Notes: generated by a model not told the origin, from the letters alone. A DNA stretch of 64,000 bases from Pseudomonadota bacterium (GCA_021793155.1 JAJYTF010000001.1:62001-126000); one strand, 5' to 3'. Counted from the first letter of the stretch, positions 1 to 14,667 are shown. Numbers and translations: made by a program.

Positions 1-604
1 GGCGGACAAATCGCCGTCCGACCTGCAGGGAATGGAGGAGCGCTTGCGCTCCCGCCTGGGCTGCGGCCTGGTGGCCGACATTCATGCCACCAGCTACGAG
101 TTGCGTCTCGGCATCATCGGCGCCAAGGCCGAACAAATGGGCGTCGAGGTTCCGCGCAAAGTGGCGGAATTCCTGGCTCACAAGATCACCTCGAACGTCC
201 GTGAACTGGAAGGCGCGTTGAACCGGGTGGTGGCCCATGCCCAGTTGGTCGGCCGCGATATCACCCTGGAGTCAACCCAGGAGGTGCTGCACGACCTGCT
301 GCGCGCCAATGACCGGCGCATCACCATCGAGGAAATCCAGAAAAAGGTCGCCGAACATTTTAACATCCGCCTGGCCGACATGCACTCGGCTCGCCGGGCG
401 CGCCAAGTGGCCCGCCCCCGCCAGGTGGCGATGTATCTGGCCAAGCAGCTCACCTCGCGCTCGCTGCCGGAAATCGGCCGCAAGTTCGGCGGTCGCGACC
501 ACACCACGGTGATGCACGCGGTGAAGAAGGTCGAGGAATTGCGCGACGCCGATTCCAGTTTCGACGAGGATATCGAGCTCCTGCGCCGGATGTTGGAGAC
601 CTGA
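1..604 (+). CDS. dnaA: Chromosomal replication initiator DnaA, C-terminal part (5' end outside window)
   Basis: DnaA binds DnaA boxes at the origin and opens the duplex for helicase loading. Only the last 200 codons are present; the frame enters at base 2, so the start lies to the left. Visible are the end of the AAA+ module ([13 protein letters not shown] followed by [12 protein letters not shown], the sensor-2 region) and domain IV. Domain IV carries the family signature [18 protein letters not shown] near bases 478-530, which is the DNA-binding helix-turn-helix. The protein ends in a normal TGA at 602-604. It is followed by 169 bp without a gene and then dnaN, the classic replication-gene order. 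No DnaA box was recognised in the visible spacer. Confidence 0.97.
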   Translation, partial: ADKSPSDLQGMEERLRSRLGCGLVADIHATSYELRLGIIGAKAEQMGVEVPRKVAEFLAHKITSNVRELEGALNRVVAHAQLVGRDITLESTQEVLHDLLRANDRRITIEEIQKKVAEHFNIRLADMHSARRARQVARPRQVAMYLAKQLTSRSLPEIGRKFGGRDHTTVMHAVKKVEELRDADSSFDEDIELLRRMLET

Positions 605-773
605 GCGGCGACCAGGCGCGGCCCATTCGCACCCCTCCGCTGGGGGTGGAAAACGCTTCTGATACCAAAGGCTTGTGGTATACTGTCGGCCCTTTGTAGC
701 CCTGCAGGCTGGGGGGGTGCGGCGACGCGCCTGTACAAACCGCGGATAGGCCGCAAGACATCAACGGAACGCC

Positions 774-1888
774 ATGAAACTGACGATCGAACGCGCCGCC
801 CTGCTGAGGTCGCTGAACCACGTCCAGAGCGTAGTCGAACGGCGAAACACCATTCCCATCCTGTCCAATGTGAAAATCGAAGGCCGCGAAGGCCAGGTCA
901 GCCTGAACGCCACCGACATGGACCTGGATATCGTCGAGGCCGTTCCGGCCGATGTGCTTCGGCCCGGCGCCACCACCGCGCCCGCCCATACGCTTTACGA
1001 GATCGTCCGCAAACTGCCGGAAGGTTCGCAGGTCGAACTCGAACATACCGGCGACGACAGCCAGTTGATTCTGCGCTCCGGCCGGTCCAAGTTCACCCTG
1101 GCCTCGTTGCCGGTGGACGATTATCCGGTGATGTCGGGCGGCGACCTGCCGTTCACCTTCACCCTGGCGGCCGACGAGATGAAGGGCCTTATCGACCGCA
1201 CGCGCTTCGCCATCTCCAGCGAAGAGACCCGCTATTACCTGAACGGCATTTATGTTCATGCGGCGACCAGCGGCGGCGTCCCGGTGCTGCGTGCGGTGGC
1301 CACCGACGGCCATCGGCTGGCCCGCGTCGAGGTTCCCTTGCCGGAAGGGGCCGCGGGCATGCCCGGCGTCATCGTGCCGCGCAAGACGGTGGCCGAACTG
1401 CGCAAGCTGCTGGACGAGACCACCATGGAGGTGACGGTTTCGCTGTCCGAGACCAAGATTCGCTTCGCCTTCGACGACGCGGTGATGACCTCGAAGCTGA
1501 TCGACGGCACCTTTCCCGACTACGAACGGGTCATTCCCGCCGATAACGACAAGGTCCTCGAGGTGGATTGCCGCACCTTTTCGCAGGCCGTCGATCGAGT
1601 CTCCGCCATTTCGACCGAGAAGTCGCGGGCCATCAAGCTGTCGGTGGACAAGGGCAGCCTGACGCTGTCGGCCTCGTCGCCGGAAAACGGCAGCGCCGTC
1701 GAAGAACTGGAGGCCGCCTACGATGCCGGCCCCATCGAGATCGGATTCAATTCGCGCTATCTGCTGGACATCATGGCGCAGATCGAGGGGGACGCGGCCC
1801 GTTTTGCCATGGCCGACGCCGCAAGTCCGACGGTGGTGCGCGAAGTCACTGATTCGAGTGCCGTCTACGTTCTGATGCCGATGCGGGT

Positions 1889-1892
<4 letters not shown>
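774..1892 (+). CDS. dnaN: DNA polymerase III beta subunit (sliding clamp)
   Basis: Forms the ring-shaped clamp that tethers replicative polymerase and repair enzymes to DNA. The 372-aa product has the usual family length, with three repeated clamp folds. It starts MKLTIERAALLRSLNHVQ and ends in the typical C-terminal stretch ADAASPTVVREVTD..YVLMPMRV. ATG at 774 follows a weak purine stretch (GGAACGCC). The upstream spacer contains a TATACT hexamer at 679-684 that could be a -10 box, but no convincing -35 accompanies it. The stop codon overlaps the recF GTG (GTGA at 1889-1892), so the two genes are probably translationally coupled. Confidence 0.97.
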
Positions 1893-6829
<4,937 letters not shown>

Positions 6830-6831
6830 GA

Positions 6832-8349
6832 TCAAAACTCGAAATAGAGGAACTCGGTGGTGCGATTGATCAGGCTTACGCCGATGGTGAGAACCAGCGA
6901 CATCGCCAGCCCCCATTGCCAGGTGGGACGCCAGAGCAGGCGGCCGGTGCCGCGGTGGGTCATGATGTCTTGCGAATTGGGCAGCAGCACGCAGCCAAGC
7001 AGAAGCAGCAGGCATTTGAGGACGAGAGTGATGTCGGCCCGCATGTTTGGCTCGCTGACCAGCGAGTCGGGGAAGACATGGCGCAGCATGCCGCCCAGGA
7101 ACCACGGCGGCACCTCGACGCTGCCCAAGCCGTTCAACCCCGCCATTCCCCGGATGATATGCAATGCCGTCGGCAGATCGGGTGCCCGGAAAAACACCCA
7201 GGCGACGGTCACCGCCGCGAAGGTGACCAGGAGAGAGAGGCCGCGGCCGAGCACGCTGCCGCCGAAACCGCGCCATTTCAGCCGCCGGGTCACGGCATTC
7301 CAAGCGTGATTGAAGATCAGGTAGAGACCATGCAGCCCGCCCCAGATGACAAAGGTCCAGCCGGCGCCATGCCAAAGCCCGCCCAGCAGCATGGTGATCA
7401 TCAGATTGGCGTAACGGCGGACCGGTCCATTACGGTTGCCGCCCAGCGGGATGTAGAGATAGTCGCGCAGGAAGCGGGACAGGCTCATATGCCAGCGCCG
7501 CCAGAACTCGATGATGTCCAGAGACTTGTAGGGTGAATTGAAATTGATCGGCAGATCCACGCCCACCAGCCGCGACAGGCCGATAGCCATGTCCGAATAT
7601 CCGGAAAAATCGAAGTAAAGCTGCAAGGCATAGGCGATTGCCGCCACCCAGCTGACCACGAAGCTGAGCGAGGCCGTCTGGGCCGGGCTGAAATAGGTGG
7701 CGACCTGCGGGGCCAGGCCGTCGGCGATGACAACCTTCTTGAACAGCCCGATGGCGAAGAATGACAGGCCGATGGAGAGATTTTCCGCAGATGGCCTATA
7801 GATTTCCCGTCTTCGGAACTGCGGCATCAGATCCTTGTGATGCAGAATCGGCCCCGCAATCAGATGCGGGAAATATGTGACGAATATCGTGTAATGTACA
7901 AAGTTAAATTCCTTAGCGACATTCCTGTAAGCATCGGCCAGGAACGCGATCTGCGTAAACGTATAGAAAGAAATTCCAATCGGAAGAACGACACTCCATT
8001 GAATATGGAGACCGCATATTGCATCAACATTGGCAACAATGAAGGTGCCGTACTTGAAATAGGTGAGCAGGCCGAGGTCCACGGCGATGCCAAAGGTCAG
8101 CAGCCAGCCGCGCCGGACAAAATCGGGGAGCCGCCAGCGCCCGCCAAGCCCCATGCCGACCGTGTAGTTGAAGACGATCGAAAAACCGATCAGCAGCAGG
8201 AAGCGTGGCGCCCACCATCCATAGAACACCAACGAAACGACGGCCATCCAGGCCGCGGCGACGATCGGCCAGCGCCGCCCGAAAAAGAAGAAGCCAACCA
8301 AGAAGATAGGGAGAAAGAAAATAAGAAACTCATATGAATTGAACAGCAT
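6832..8349 (-). CDS. MBOAT family O-acyltransferase (AlgI/DltB-like)
   Basis: Polytopic membrane acyltransferase of the AlgI/DltB group, which passes acyl groups across the membrane for polysaccharide O-acetylation. The start is ATG 8349, giving MLFNSYEFLIFFLPIF, the typical AlgI-like N-terminus. GAGG lies 8 nt upstream, and the product is 505 aa, a normal length. The catalytic His region GGLWHGAGWTFVIWG and the motif FNSPYKSLDIIEFWRRWHMSLS are present. The frame stays open another 117 codons upstream, but that extension is not AlgI-like. Codons for the middle and N-terminal part (about 7780-8349) are markedly AT-richer than the rest of the window, suggesting recombination or import. Confidence 0.92.
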   Translation of the reverse strand: MLFNSYEFLIFFLPIFLVGFFFFGRRWPIVAAAWMAVVSLVFYGWWAPRFLLLIGFSIVFNYTVGMGLGGRWRLPDFVRRGWLLTFGIAVDLGLLTYFKYGTFIVANVDAICGLHIQWSVVLPIGISFYTFTQIAFLADAYRNVAKEFNFVHYTIFVTYFPHLIAGPILHHKDLMPQFRRREIYRPSAENLSIGLSFFAIGLFKKVVIADGLAPQVATYFSPAQTASLSFVVSWVAAIAYALQLYFDFSGYSDMAIGLSRLVGVDLPINFNSPYKSLDIIEFWRRWHMSLSRFLRDYLYIPLGGNRNGPVRRYANLMITMLLGGLWHGAGWTFVIWGGLHGLYLIFNHAWNAVTRRLKWRGFGGSVLGRGLSLLVTFAAVTVAWVFFRAPDLPTALHIIRGMAGLNGLGSVEVPPWFLGGMLRHVFPDSLVSEPNMRADITLVLKCLLLLLGCVLLPNSQDIMTHRGTGRLLWRPTWQWGLAMSLVLTIGVSLINRTTEFLYFEF

Positions 8350-8795
8350 GATGGCTACCTCGGTGATCAGCAACAGCCACCCCAGGTAAACGCAACAGAG
8401 TTTGTCTTGCAGAAAAGACGTTAGTCGACGGGACTTCCCCAAGTACAGTAACGACTCCCCTAGATGCCATTGGATATTTACGCTAGCACCAGCCGCGCCC
8501 TCCAGGAAATATTCTTCCGAAAATAGACATAGGCATACGCCTGTCCGAACAGCATCATACGCCCTTGTCTGGTGGGCTATATTTATCCAGCCCATGCCGG
8601 AAAGGAGAGGACAACTAAGACAGAAGGCGAAGGCCCATGCCGCCGTCAGGATGCAGCCGATCGGGGAATGGGGCCTAAAGGGGGTGCGCCAGCCGCGCAT
8701 TTCCCTTGACTAAATATTAGATAACTTACAACGTCGGCCTAAAGTGACCTATCCCGTATGATCGATCACTGTCGCGGGCATATGGGGAGGCGCCC
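8350..8795. other. 446-bp divergent intergenic region, locally AT-rich
   Basis: Lies between the divergently transcribed MBOAT and PAS-GGDEF-EAL genes. No convincing gene is seen, although the MBOAT frame remains open here. The segment is less GC-rich than the surroundings and contains AT-rich tracts, for example around 8711-8735, that could hold promoters for both directions. GGGGAGG at 8784-8790 is the SD for the downstream TTG start. No clear -35/-10 pair was identified. Confidence 0.5.
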
Positions 8796-10733
8796 TTGCC
8801 CACAGGCTGGAAATCGCGTCCGACCGCCACGAAAGCCTGGCGGCAATGGTCTGCGCTCCGGATAGCCGGCATTTACGCCGCAGTGTCCGGTGCCTGGGTC
8901 TTCGGCTCCGACACGGCGCTCCACACGCTGGTGCCCTCCATTGAGAGATTGTCCGCCTATTCCATGGACAAGGGCCTGGCTTTTGTCGCCATTACCAGCC
9001 TCCTGCTGCACGGTCTGGTGCGCCAGGCGGTCAAGGCCGACACCGCCGCCCAGACCCGGCTGCAGGACAGCGAGGAGCGTTACCGCACCCTCGTCCAGAA
9101 TTCGCCGGTGGGCATCTTTCATTATGGCGCCGACCTGCGCATCACCTATTGCAACAACCGTTTCGCCGAGATCCTGACGGCACCGAAGGACGCGGTACTC
9201 AGCCTCGATTTGCACAGGCTGCAGGACACCAGCCTGACACCGGTCCTCCACGCCGCCTTGCAGGGAACGACAGAGGCATTCGAGGGTCGCTACCGGACGA
9301 CGCTAAGCGGCAAAGATGTCTGGGTATCCATGGTCTGCGCACCGGTCCGCGATACCGGAGGCGAGGTCACCGGCGCCGTCGGCATCGTGCAGGACATTTC
9401 GGATCGCAAGGAAGCGGAAGCACGCCTGGAATTCTCGGCCAACCACGACGCGCTGACCGGGCTGCCGAACCGCCTCCTGGCGACCGACCGCCTGGCCAGG
9501 GCGATGGCCTATGCCGAGCGTGCGGGTACCCAGGTCGGCCTGGCCCTCCTCGACCTGGACAACTTCAAGGCGGTCAATGATGCCCTTGGCCATTCCGGCG
9601 GCGACGAACTGCTGAAAGCGGTGGCGGCGCGACTGGTCGACTGCGTGCGGGAAACCGACACCGTCAGCCGGCATGGCGGTGACGAATTCCTGCTGGTCCT
9701 GACCGATGTGCGTGACGGTGAAGCCTGTGCCGAGATCGCCCTGAAGATCCTCGACCGCCTGTCCGAACCGATCGAAATCGACGGACGCGAATTGCCGACC
9801 CTGGGCTCCATCGGCATCTCGGTCTGGCCCTCGGACGGCGCAGATTTCGACACGCTTCTGCGCAAGGCGGACATCGCCATGTACGATGCCAAGCGGGCGG
9901 GGCGCAACACCTACCGCTTTTTCGACGCCAAGATGAACGTCGATGCCGAGGAAAGCCTGAAGCTGCGCGCCGGCCTGGCGCGGGCGCTGAGCCGGACCGA
10001 ATTCGTTTTGCATTACCAGCCGCAACTGGAATTGGCGACCGACCGGATCGTCGGGGCCGAAGCCCTGATCCGCTGGAACCATCCCGAGCGGGGCCTGCTG
10101 CCGCCCGCCGCTTTCATCCCGGTGGCTGAAACCAGTGGCCTGGTGGTGGCGCTGGGGTCATGGGTGATCCACGAAGCCTGCCGACAGGCGGCTGCCTGGC
10201 AACGCGCCGGGCATCCGCCGATGGTCGTCGGAGTGAACCTGTCGGCGGCGCAATTCCGGCGCAACGACCTGGTAGAAACGGTCAAGACGGCCCTGGATTC
10301 GTCGGGGCTCGATCCTTCGCTGCTCGAGCTCGAATTGACCGAAACCATGCTGATCCACGACGCCGAGGCGGTCCTGCAGACCATCCGCCGTCTGAAGGCG
10401 CTCGGCGTAAAGCTGTCCATCGACGATTTCGGCACCGGCTATTCCAGCCTGTCCTATCTGAGACGCCTCGACGTGGAACGGCTCAAGATCGACAAGTCCT
10501 TCGTCCAGGACATCCTTTGCGAGGCCAACGGCGAAGCCATCGTGCGCGGCATCATCAACCTGGCCAGGAGCCTGGGGCTCAGGACCATCGCCGAGGGGGT
10601 GGAGAACGAAGCGACGCTGCAGTGGCTGCGGCAGCATGGCTGCGACGAGGTTCAGGGCTATTTCCTGGCCCGTCCCATGCCGGTCGACCGGTTGGGCCGC
10701 TTCCTGGCCGAGCGCGGGCAGGGCCACAGCTGA
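8796..10733 (+). CDS. Membrane PAS-GGDEF-EAL cyclic-di-GMP turnover protein
   Basis: Bifunctional-type c-di-GMP enzyme of 645 aa. Two N-terminal membrane segments (about residues 20-42 and 60-80) are followed by a PAS domain (about 90-205). The GGDEF domain has an intact RHGGDEF motif near residue 294 preceded by an RETD inhibitory I-site. The EAL domain has GAEALIRWNHPERG, DDFGTGYSSLSYL and the terminal QGYFLARPMP. Both active-site motifs look complete, so either cyclase or phosphodiesterase activity, or both, is possible. The start is TTG 8796, five bases after GGGGAGG; no better ATG precedes the membrane segments. It is monocistronic and divergent from the acyltransferase pair. Confidence 0.93.
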   Translation: MPTGWKSRPTATKAWRQWSALRIAGIYAAVSGAWVFGSDTALHTLVPSIERLSAYSMDKGLAFVAITSLLLHGLVRQAVKADTAAQTRLQDSEERYRTLVQNSPVGIFHYGADLRITYCNNRFAEILTAPKDAVLSLDLHRLQDTSLTPVLHAALQGTTEAFEGRYRTTLSGKDVWVSMVCAPVRDTGGEVTGAVGIVQDISDRKEAEARLEFSANHDALTGLPNRLLATDRLARAMAYAERAGTQVGLALLDLDNFKAVNDALGHSGGDELLKAVAARLVDCVRETDTVSRHGGDEFLLVLTDVRDGEACAEIALKILDRLSEPIEIDGRELPTLGSIGISVWPSDGADFDTLLRKADIAMYDAKRAGRNTYRFFDAKMNVDAEESLKLRAGLARALSRTEFVLHYQPQLELATDRIVGAEALIRWNHPERGLLPPAAFIPVAETSGLVVALGSWVIHEACRQAAAWQRAGHPPMVVGVNLSAAQFRRNDLVETVKTALDSSGLDPSLLELELTETMLIHDAEAVLQTIRRLKALGVKLSIDDFGTGYSSLSYLRRLDVERLKIDKSFVQDILCEANGEAIVRGIINLARSLGLRTIAEGVENEATLQWLRQHGCDEVQGYFLARPMPVDRLGRFLAERGQGHS

Positions 10734-10824
10734 GGGCGTTATACCATCGTTGGCGTATAGCCAAGCCCGGCAACTGAGCGGTTGAAACCTTCGCCACCCA
10801 CAGGCCGAGCAACATCAACAGCCT

Positions 10825-12585
10825 TTACCCCGCAAGGCAATGGAAGACATCGCCGTCCGGGCGGAGGCCGCGGATGTGCCGGCGATGCCACAAGGCATAG
10901 AACAGCAGCCGCCAAGCCGCCTCCAATTGGCGCTTTTCATCGCTGGCGAACACCGCCTTGACCTTGGCCGGGTCGCAGATGGCCGCCACCGCCGGATCAG
11001 CGGCGACCAACGGGCCGAGGCGCGCCCCCTCGCCGCGGATCCAGTCGCCCACGGGTACGGTAAAGCCTTTCTTGCGGGCGAAGGTCCTGACCTGCGGTGC
11101 CTGATCGGCCAGCCAGCGGCGGAGCAGATATTTGCCCCAAGGTCCCTTCAGCTGCAGTTTCTGCGGCAGGCGGAAGCCGAACTCGGCGATGCGCGGATCG
11201 AGAAAGGGGGTGCGCCCCTCGACGCCATGGGCCATCAGGCAGCGATCCAGCTTGGTCAGCAGGTTGTGCGGCAGGTAGTCGACGCAGTCGGCGGCCTGGG
11301 CGATTTGCAGGCGGCTACGCCCCTGGGTCGCGCTGGCCTGCTCGGCCGCGACGATGCCGTCGCGCCAGTCGGCCGGCTCTTCGTACAGAATGCCGGCGGC
11401 GGAAAACGGACCGCGGCGGCGGCGGACCCGTCCGCCCAGCCACCAGGGCCGAATTTGCCGGCGGTAGCGGCTGTAGCCGGCGAACAGTTCGTCACCGCCC
11501 TCGCCGCAAAGGATCACCTTCAGGTCCTTCACCGCTTCGCGGGCCAGGATGTAGGTGGGCACGATGGCGTAGTCGGCCGTCGGATCATCCACCGCCGCGA
11601 CGATCTCCGGCAACAGGTCGAAGAACTCCTTCGGTCGCACCTCGACCTTGATATGCCTCGCGCCGAACAGGCCGGCGATCCGATTGGCTTCGGGAAATTC
11701 GTCGGCAACCCCGGTCCCGGGAAACGACGCGGTATAGGCCTGCACGGATTTGTCGTTAAGGCGCGTCATGCAGGCAAGGATCGAGGTGCTGTCGATGCCG
11801 CTGGACAGGAACAGCCCATAGGGCACGTCGCTGCGCTGATGCACGCGCACGCTATCCATCAACACATCGTCGAGACGGGCTTTCGCCTCTACTTCCGCCA
11901 TCGGCTGCGGAGCGCCTTCGGGAAGGGCGGCGATCCTGGTCCGCCGGATGATGCGGCCGCCCTTGATCAGGAGGGCTTCGCCCGGCAGGACGCGATGAAC
12001 GCCGGCAAAAATGGTGTCGGGGCCGGTGGTGAACTGAAGCTGCAGCAGTTCGCCGGCCGGCCGCCTTTCCTGCCGCGCCTCGGCCAGGCCGGCGGCGACG
12101 AGGGCCTGGGCCTCGGAGGCGAAGGCGAAACAGCTCGGCGTCTCGACATAGTAGAGCGGCTTGATGCCGAACGGATCGCGCGCCACCAGAAGGGTTTTCT
12201 CCTGCGGGTCGTGCAGGCCGAAGGCGAACATGCCGCGCAGCCGGTGCAAGCAATCGATCCCGTATTTTTCATAAAGGTGGAGAATGACCTCGCTGTCGGA
12301 CGAGGTGGCGAAGGGCACCCCGGACAGCTCTCCGGCTTCCAGTTCGATGTAGTTGTAGATCTCGCCGTTGGCCACCAGGGCCCGCCGACTGGGGCTGAAC
12401 AGTGGCTGGGCACCGCCTGCGAGATCGATGATCGCCAGTCGGGTGTGGACCAGGCCGACGCCGTCGGTGCTGTAGCGCCCGGCGCCGTCCGGGCCGCGAT
12501 GGCGAAGCGCCCGTTCCAACAGATCCAGGATGCCCGGCGCCGGAGCCGCGCCATCAACCGTCATCACGCCGGCAATGCCGCACAT
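10825..12585 (-). CDS. asnB: Asparagine synthase (glutamine-hydrolysing) AsnB
   Basis: Transfers glutamine amide nitrogen to aspartate or a related carboxylate using ATP. The 586-aa protein begins MCGIAGVMT, exposing the catalytic Cys2 of the class II glutaminase domain (to about residue 210). The ATP-pyrophosphatase domain follows with the SSGIDSTSILA PPi-loop and the downstream GGDELFAGYSRYRRQ. It is the last gene of a leftward set and overlaps the upstream glycosyltransferase by 22 bp. AsnB paralogues embedded in glycan clusters often amidate a sugar acid or peptide moiety instead of serving asparagine supply. Which applies here cannot be told from sequence. Confidence 0.93.
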   Translation of the reverse strand: MCGIAGVMTVDGAAPAPGILDLLERALRHRGPDGAGRYSTDGVGLVHTRLAIIDLAGGAQPLFSPSRRALVANGEIYNYIELEAGELSGVPFATSSDSEVILHLYEKYGIDCLHRLRGMFAFGLHDPQEKTLLVARDPFGIKPLYYVETPSCFAFASEAQALVAAGLAEARQERRPAGELLQLQFTTGPDTIFAGVHRVLPGEALLIKGGRIIRRTRIAALPEGAPQPMAEVEAKARLDDVLMDSVRVHQRSDVPYGLFLSSGIDSTSILACMTRLNDKSVQAYTASFPGTGVADEFPEANRIAGLFGARHIKVEVRPKEFFDLLPEIVAAVDDPTADYAIVPTYILAREAVKDLKVILCGEGGDELFAGYSRYRRQIRPWWLGGRVRRRRGPFSAAGILYEEPADWRDGIVAAEQASATQGRSRLQIAQAADCVDYLPHNLLTKLDRCLMAHGVEGRTPFLDPRIAEFGFRLPQKLQLKGPWGKYLLRRWLADQAPQVRTFARKKGFTVPVGDWIRGEGARLGPLVAADPAVAAICDPAKVKAVFASDEKRQLEAAWRLLFYALWHRRHIRGLRPDGDVFHCLAG

Positions 12586-13607
12586 TTTCCTGTGACCTTT
12601 TCGAAGAATTGGAGGTAGCGGCCGACCACCGCGTCGCGGCTGAAGCGCGAGCGGTAGCGATCATAGCCGCCTTGGGCCAGCGATGCCGCCAAGCGGCCGT
12701 CGTTGAGCACCGCCCGGATGGCCTCGGCCAGAGCCGGGGCATCCTCCATCGGAACCACCAGACCGCTCCGGCCATGTTCGATCAGCACCTTCGGCCCGGA
12801 GGATGCGGCAGCGACGACGGGGCGGCGGTGTACCCAGCCTTCCAGCACCACATTGCCGAGCGGCTCGATCCGCGACGGGCAGACCAGGATGTCGGCGGCC
12901 TCCAGCAGCGCTCCGCTGTCCGGCCGCCAGCCGAGGAAGCGAACGCGCGGGGCGACGCCCAGGGCGTCGCTCTGGGCCGTCAGCCGGTCCTTGAGCGGGC
13001 CGTCGCCGGCCAGCCACAGATAGACACCGGGAAGCAGGGCCAGGGCGTTCAACAGGACGTCGAACGCCTTGTCGGAATGCAGCCGGCCCAGGGCGAGGAG
13101 CACCGGCACCCGCTCGGGCGTATCCAGGCTTTGCCGGGACACCGGCTCGGCCGGACTCTCCTCGACGAAATTGGGCAGATAATGCGCCCGCTCGGCCGGC
13201 CAGCCGCGGTCGACCAGATAGCGGACGATGTCCTCGGTATTACCGATCAGGTGATCGCAGGTCCGATAGTATTTCAGGTCGTAATATCCGCCCAGGCGGC
13301 CGATATGGACGAAAGCGCCGCGCGGACAGGCGGCGGCACCGCGGCTCATCCAGCTCAGCACCGCGTCGGGCGCGAAGCGGCGGGCCAGGCGGCCAACTTG
13401 CCAGCGGGTGAACGGATCGCCGCTGAATAGGAACGGCAGCTCTTCGATCGGGATACCGTCTCGCTGCAGTTCGGCGCGGCAGTCGGCGTCGTGCCGGAGA
13501 GCCACCTGCTGCTGCACCCCGGCCGTCGCCAGGGCGCGGCAAAGGCGGGAAAAAAACAACTCCGCCCCGCCCTGCTTGTTGCTGGCCATGACCTGGAGAA
13601 GACGCAA
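12564..13607 (-). CDS. Glycosyltransferase, GT4 family
   Basis: Retaining GT-B glycosyltransferase of 347 aa, cytosolic or membrane-associated, presumably adding a sugar to a lipid-linked surface-glycan intermediate. Diagnostic parts are the N-terminal glycine-containing stretch NKQGGAELFFSRL, the VLLALGRLHSDKAFDVLLNA segment in the second Rossmann domain, and the E-x7-E motif in SRIEPLGNVVLEGW that contacts the donor nucleotide sugar. The start is TTG 13607, nine bases after GAGG; ATG 13589 is an alternative lacking the first strand. It begins one base after the GT2 stop and overlaps asnB by 22 bp. The three genes are thus one operon. Donor and acceptor are unknown. Confidence 0.88.
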   Translation of the reverse strand: MRLLQVMASNKQGGAELFFSRLCRALATAGVQQQVALRHDADCRAELQRDGIPIEELPFLFSGDPFTRWQVGRLARRFAPDAVLSWMSRGAAACPRGAFVHIGRLGGYYDLKYYRTCDHLIGNTEDIVRYLVDRGWPAERAHYLPNFVEESPAEPVSRQSLDTPERVPVLLALGRLHSDKAFDVLLNALALLPGVYLWLAGDGPLKDRLTAQSDALGVAPRVRFLGWRPDSGALLEAADILVCPSRIEPLGNVVLEGWVHRRPVVAAASSGPKVLIEHGRSGLVVPMEDAPALAEAIRAVLNDGRLAASLAQGGYDRYRSRFSRDAVVGRYLQFFEKVTGKCAALPA

Positions 13608-13608
13608 C

Positions 13609-14370
13609 TCAACTGTCCTCGAGCTTCGCCCGCAAATGGGACAGAAGCGGATAGAGCCCGGCGAAGATGGCGATCAACAGGCCCCACCCACCCTCGCGAT
13701 AGCCGTGATGGTAAAGGTAGCACTTGTAGATACGGCCGAAGAATCGCCGGATATAGGTGAGAGTCGAGTCGGGATCGCCATTTTCGCGCAGATCCTGGGC
13801 ACGGGCGCGGGTGTAGCGGTCGAGCCGCGCGATCATGTCGGAGATGTTGCGGTCGACGTAATGAGCCAGCGGTCTGGACAGCGTGGGGCCTTGGCGGCCG
13901 CTCAACTGCAGCGCCGGATGCACCCGGCCCTCTCCCCACCGTTTGGCATGCTTGCGGAACAGGCCGTGATACGCCCCCTTGCCGAAGCTGCCGCCCCAGC
14001 CAAAGCGCACCAGCCGGGTGCCGATATAGTTATCCACCGGAATGAGATGCCGGTCATGGCCCGATTCGGCGGTGACCCGACGGATCTCCGCCGCCAGTTC
14101 CGGCGACACGCGCTCGTCGGCGTCGACCTCGAAGATCCATCCGCCGGCGCAGGCGTCGATCCCGGTATTGCGCCGATCGGCCTCCGATTCCCAGGATCCT
14201 TCGACAACCTTGTCGGCCAGGCGCCGGGCAATGTCGCCCGAGCCGTCGGTGCAGCGGTCGAGGACGACGACGATCTCGTCTGCAAAGCGGAGCTGCTTCA
14301 GGCAGTCGGCAAGCTGCGCCTCTTCATTATGCGCGACGACGAGCGCCGAAATCGTCCGACCGGTGTCCAC
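13609..14370 (-). CDS. Glycosyltransferase, GT2 family (WaaE/KdtX-like)
   Basis: GT-A fold glycosyltransferase. The start proposed is GTG 14370, giving 253 aa that begin VDTGRTISALVVAHNEEAQL. The open frame reaches 14505, but the extra 45 codons run through a perfect 21-bp palindrome and do not resemble the family. Motifs are AHNEEAQLADCLKQL (first nucleotide-binding loop) and the metal-binding D-x-D in FEVDADERVSPE. A C-terminal hydrophobic stretch (YREGGWGLLIAIFAGLYPL) may anchor it. The overall look matches the LPS-core-type WaaE/KdtX subfamily. It is first in the operon with the GT4 and asnB genes. The start is moderately uncertain. Confidence 0.87.
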   Translation of the reverse strand: MDTGRTISALVVAHNEEAQLADCLKQLRFADEIVVVLDRCTDGSGDIARRLADKVVEGSWESEADRRNTGIDACAGGWIFEVDADERVSPELAAEIRRVTAESGHDRHLIPVDNYIGTRLVRFGWGGSFGKGAYHGLFRKHAKRWGEGRVHPALQLSGRQGPTLSRPLAHYVDRNISDMIARLDRYTRARAQDLRENGDPDSTLTYIRRFFGRIYKCYLYHHGYREGGWGLLIAIFAGLYPLLSHLRAKLEDS

Positions 14371-14396
14371 GGAATGGAAATCCTCGATGCAATTCC

Positions 14397-14448
14397 GCCT
14401 GGTGCCCCGACGCAAACTGATGTTTCGGTTTGCGTCGGGGCACCAGGC
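14397..14448. repeat. Perfect 21-bp inverted repeat with 10-nt loop
   Basis: The arms 14397-14417 and 14428-14448 are exact reverse complements; the inner 17 bases read GGTGCCCCGACGCAAAC and GTTTGCGTCGGGGCACC. The loop is TGATGTTTCG. It sits about 27 bp ahead of the likely GT2 start, on the leader side of that operon. Neither flank has a clean T-run, so it is not a standard intrinsic terminator. A regulator site, mRNA structural element or small mobile palindrome are all possible. Confidence 0.9.
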
Positions 14449-14667
14449 TCTGTCGTTTTCTCCTCGCCGGGCGGCGCCTTCGTCTCGATGGCGGCCGATA
14501 AGCAACAGCGCCCGTTTGGCGCGCGGCCAAGGGGCCGGATGGCGCCGCCCGGCGAGGGGCTATGATGGACCCAGTGCACTGGGTTGCGGCCCCGCAGCAT
14601 GCCTTTTGGGGAAGGGACGTCAAGCTTTGAATCCATAACACCATTGCAAAAATCATGGTAAGCGTGC

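Noticed and set aside
605-773. dnaA-dnaN spacer as a possible replication origin.
   Set aside because: No DnaA-box cluster (TTATCCACA-like) or AT-rich unwinding region was seen; only a TATACT hexamer.
8350-8700. 117-codon open extension upstream of the MBOAT start.
   Set aside because: It does not resemble AlgI-like N-termini, whereas ATG 8349 has an SD and yields the conserved start.
10840-12618. A 592-codon plus-strand open frame opposite asnB, and similar long frames opposite pyc, infB and pnp.
   Set aside because: They are typical high-GC antisense shadows with biased Arg/Gly/Ala/His composition and no family resemblance.
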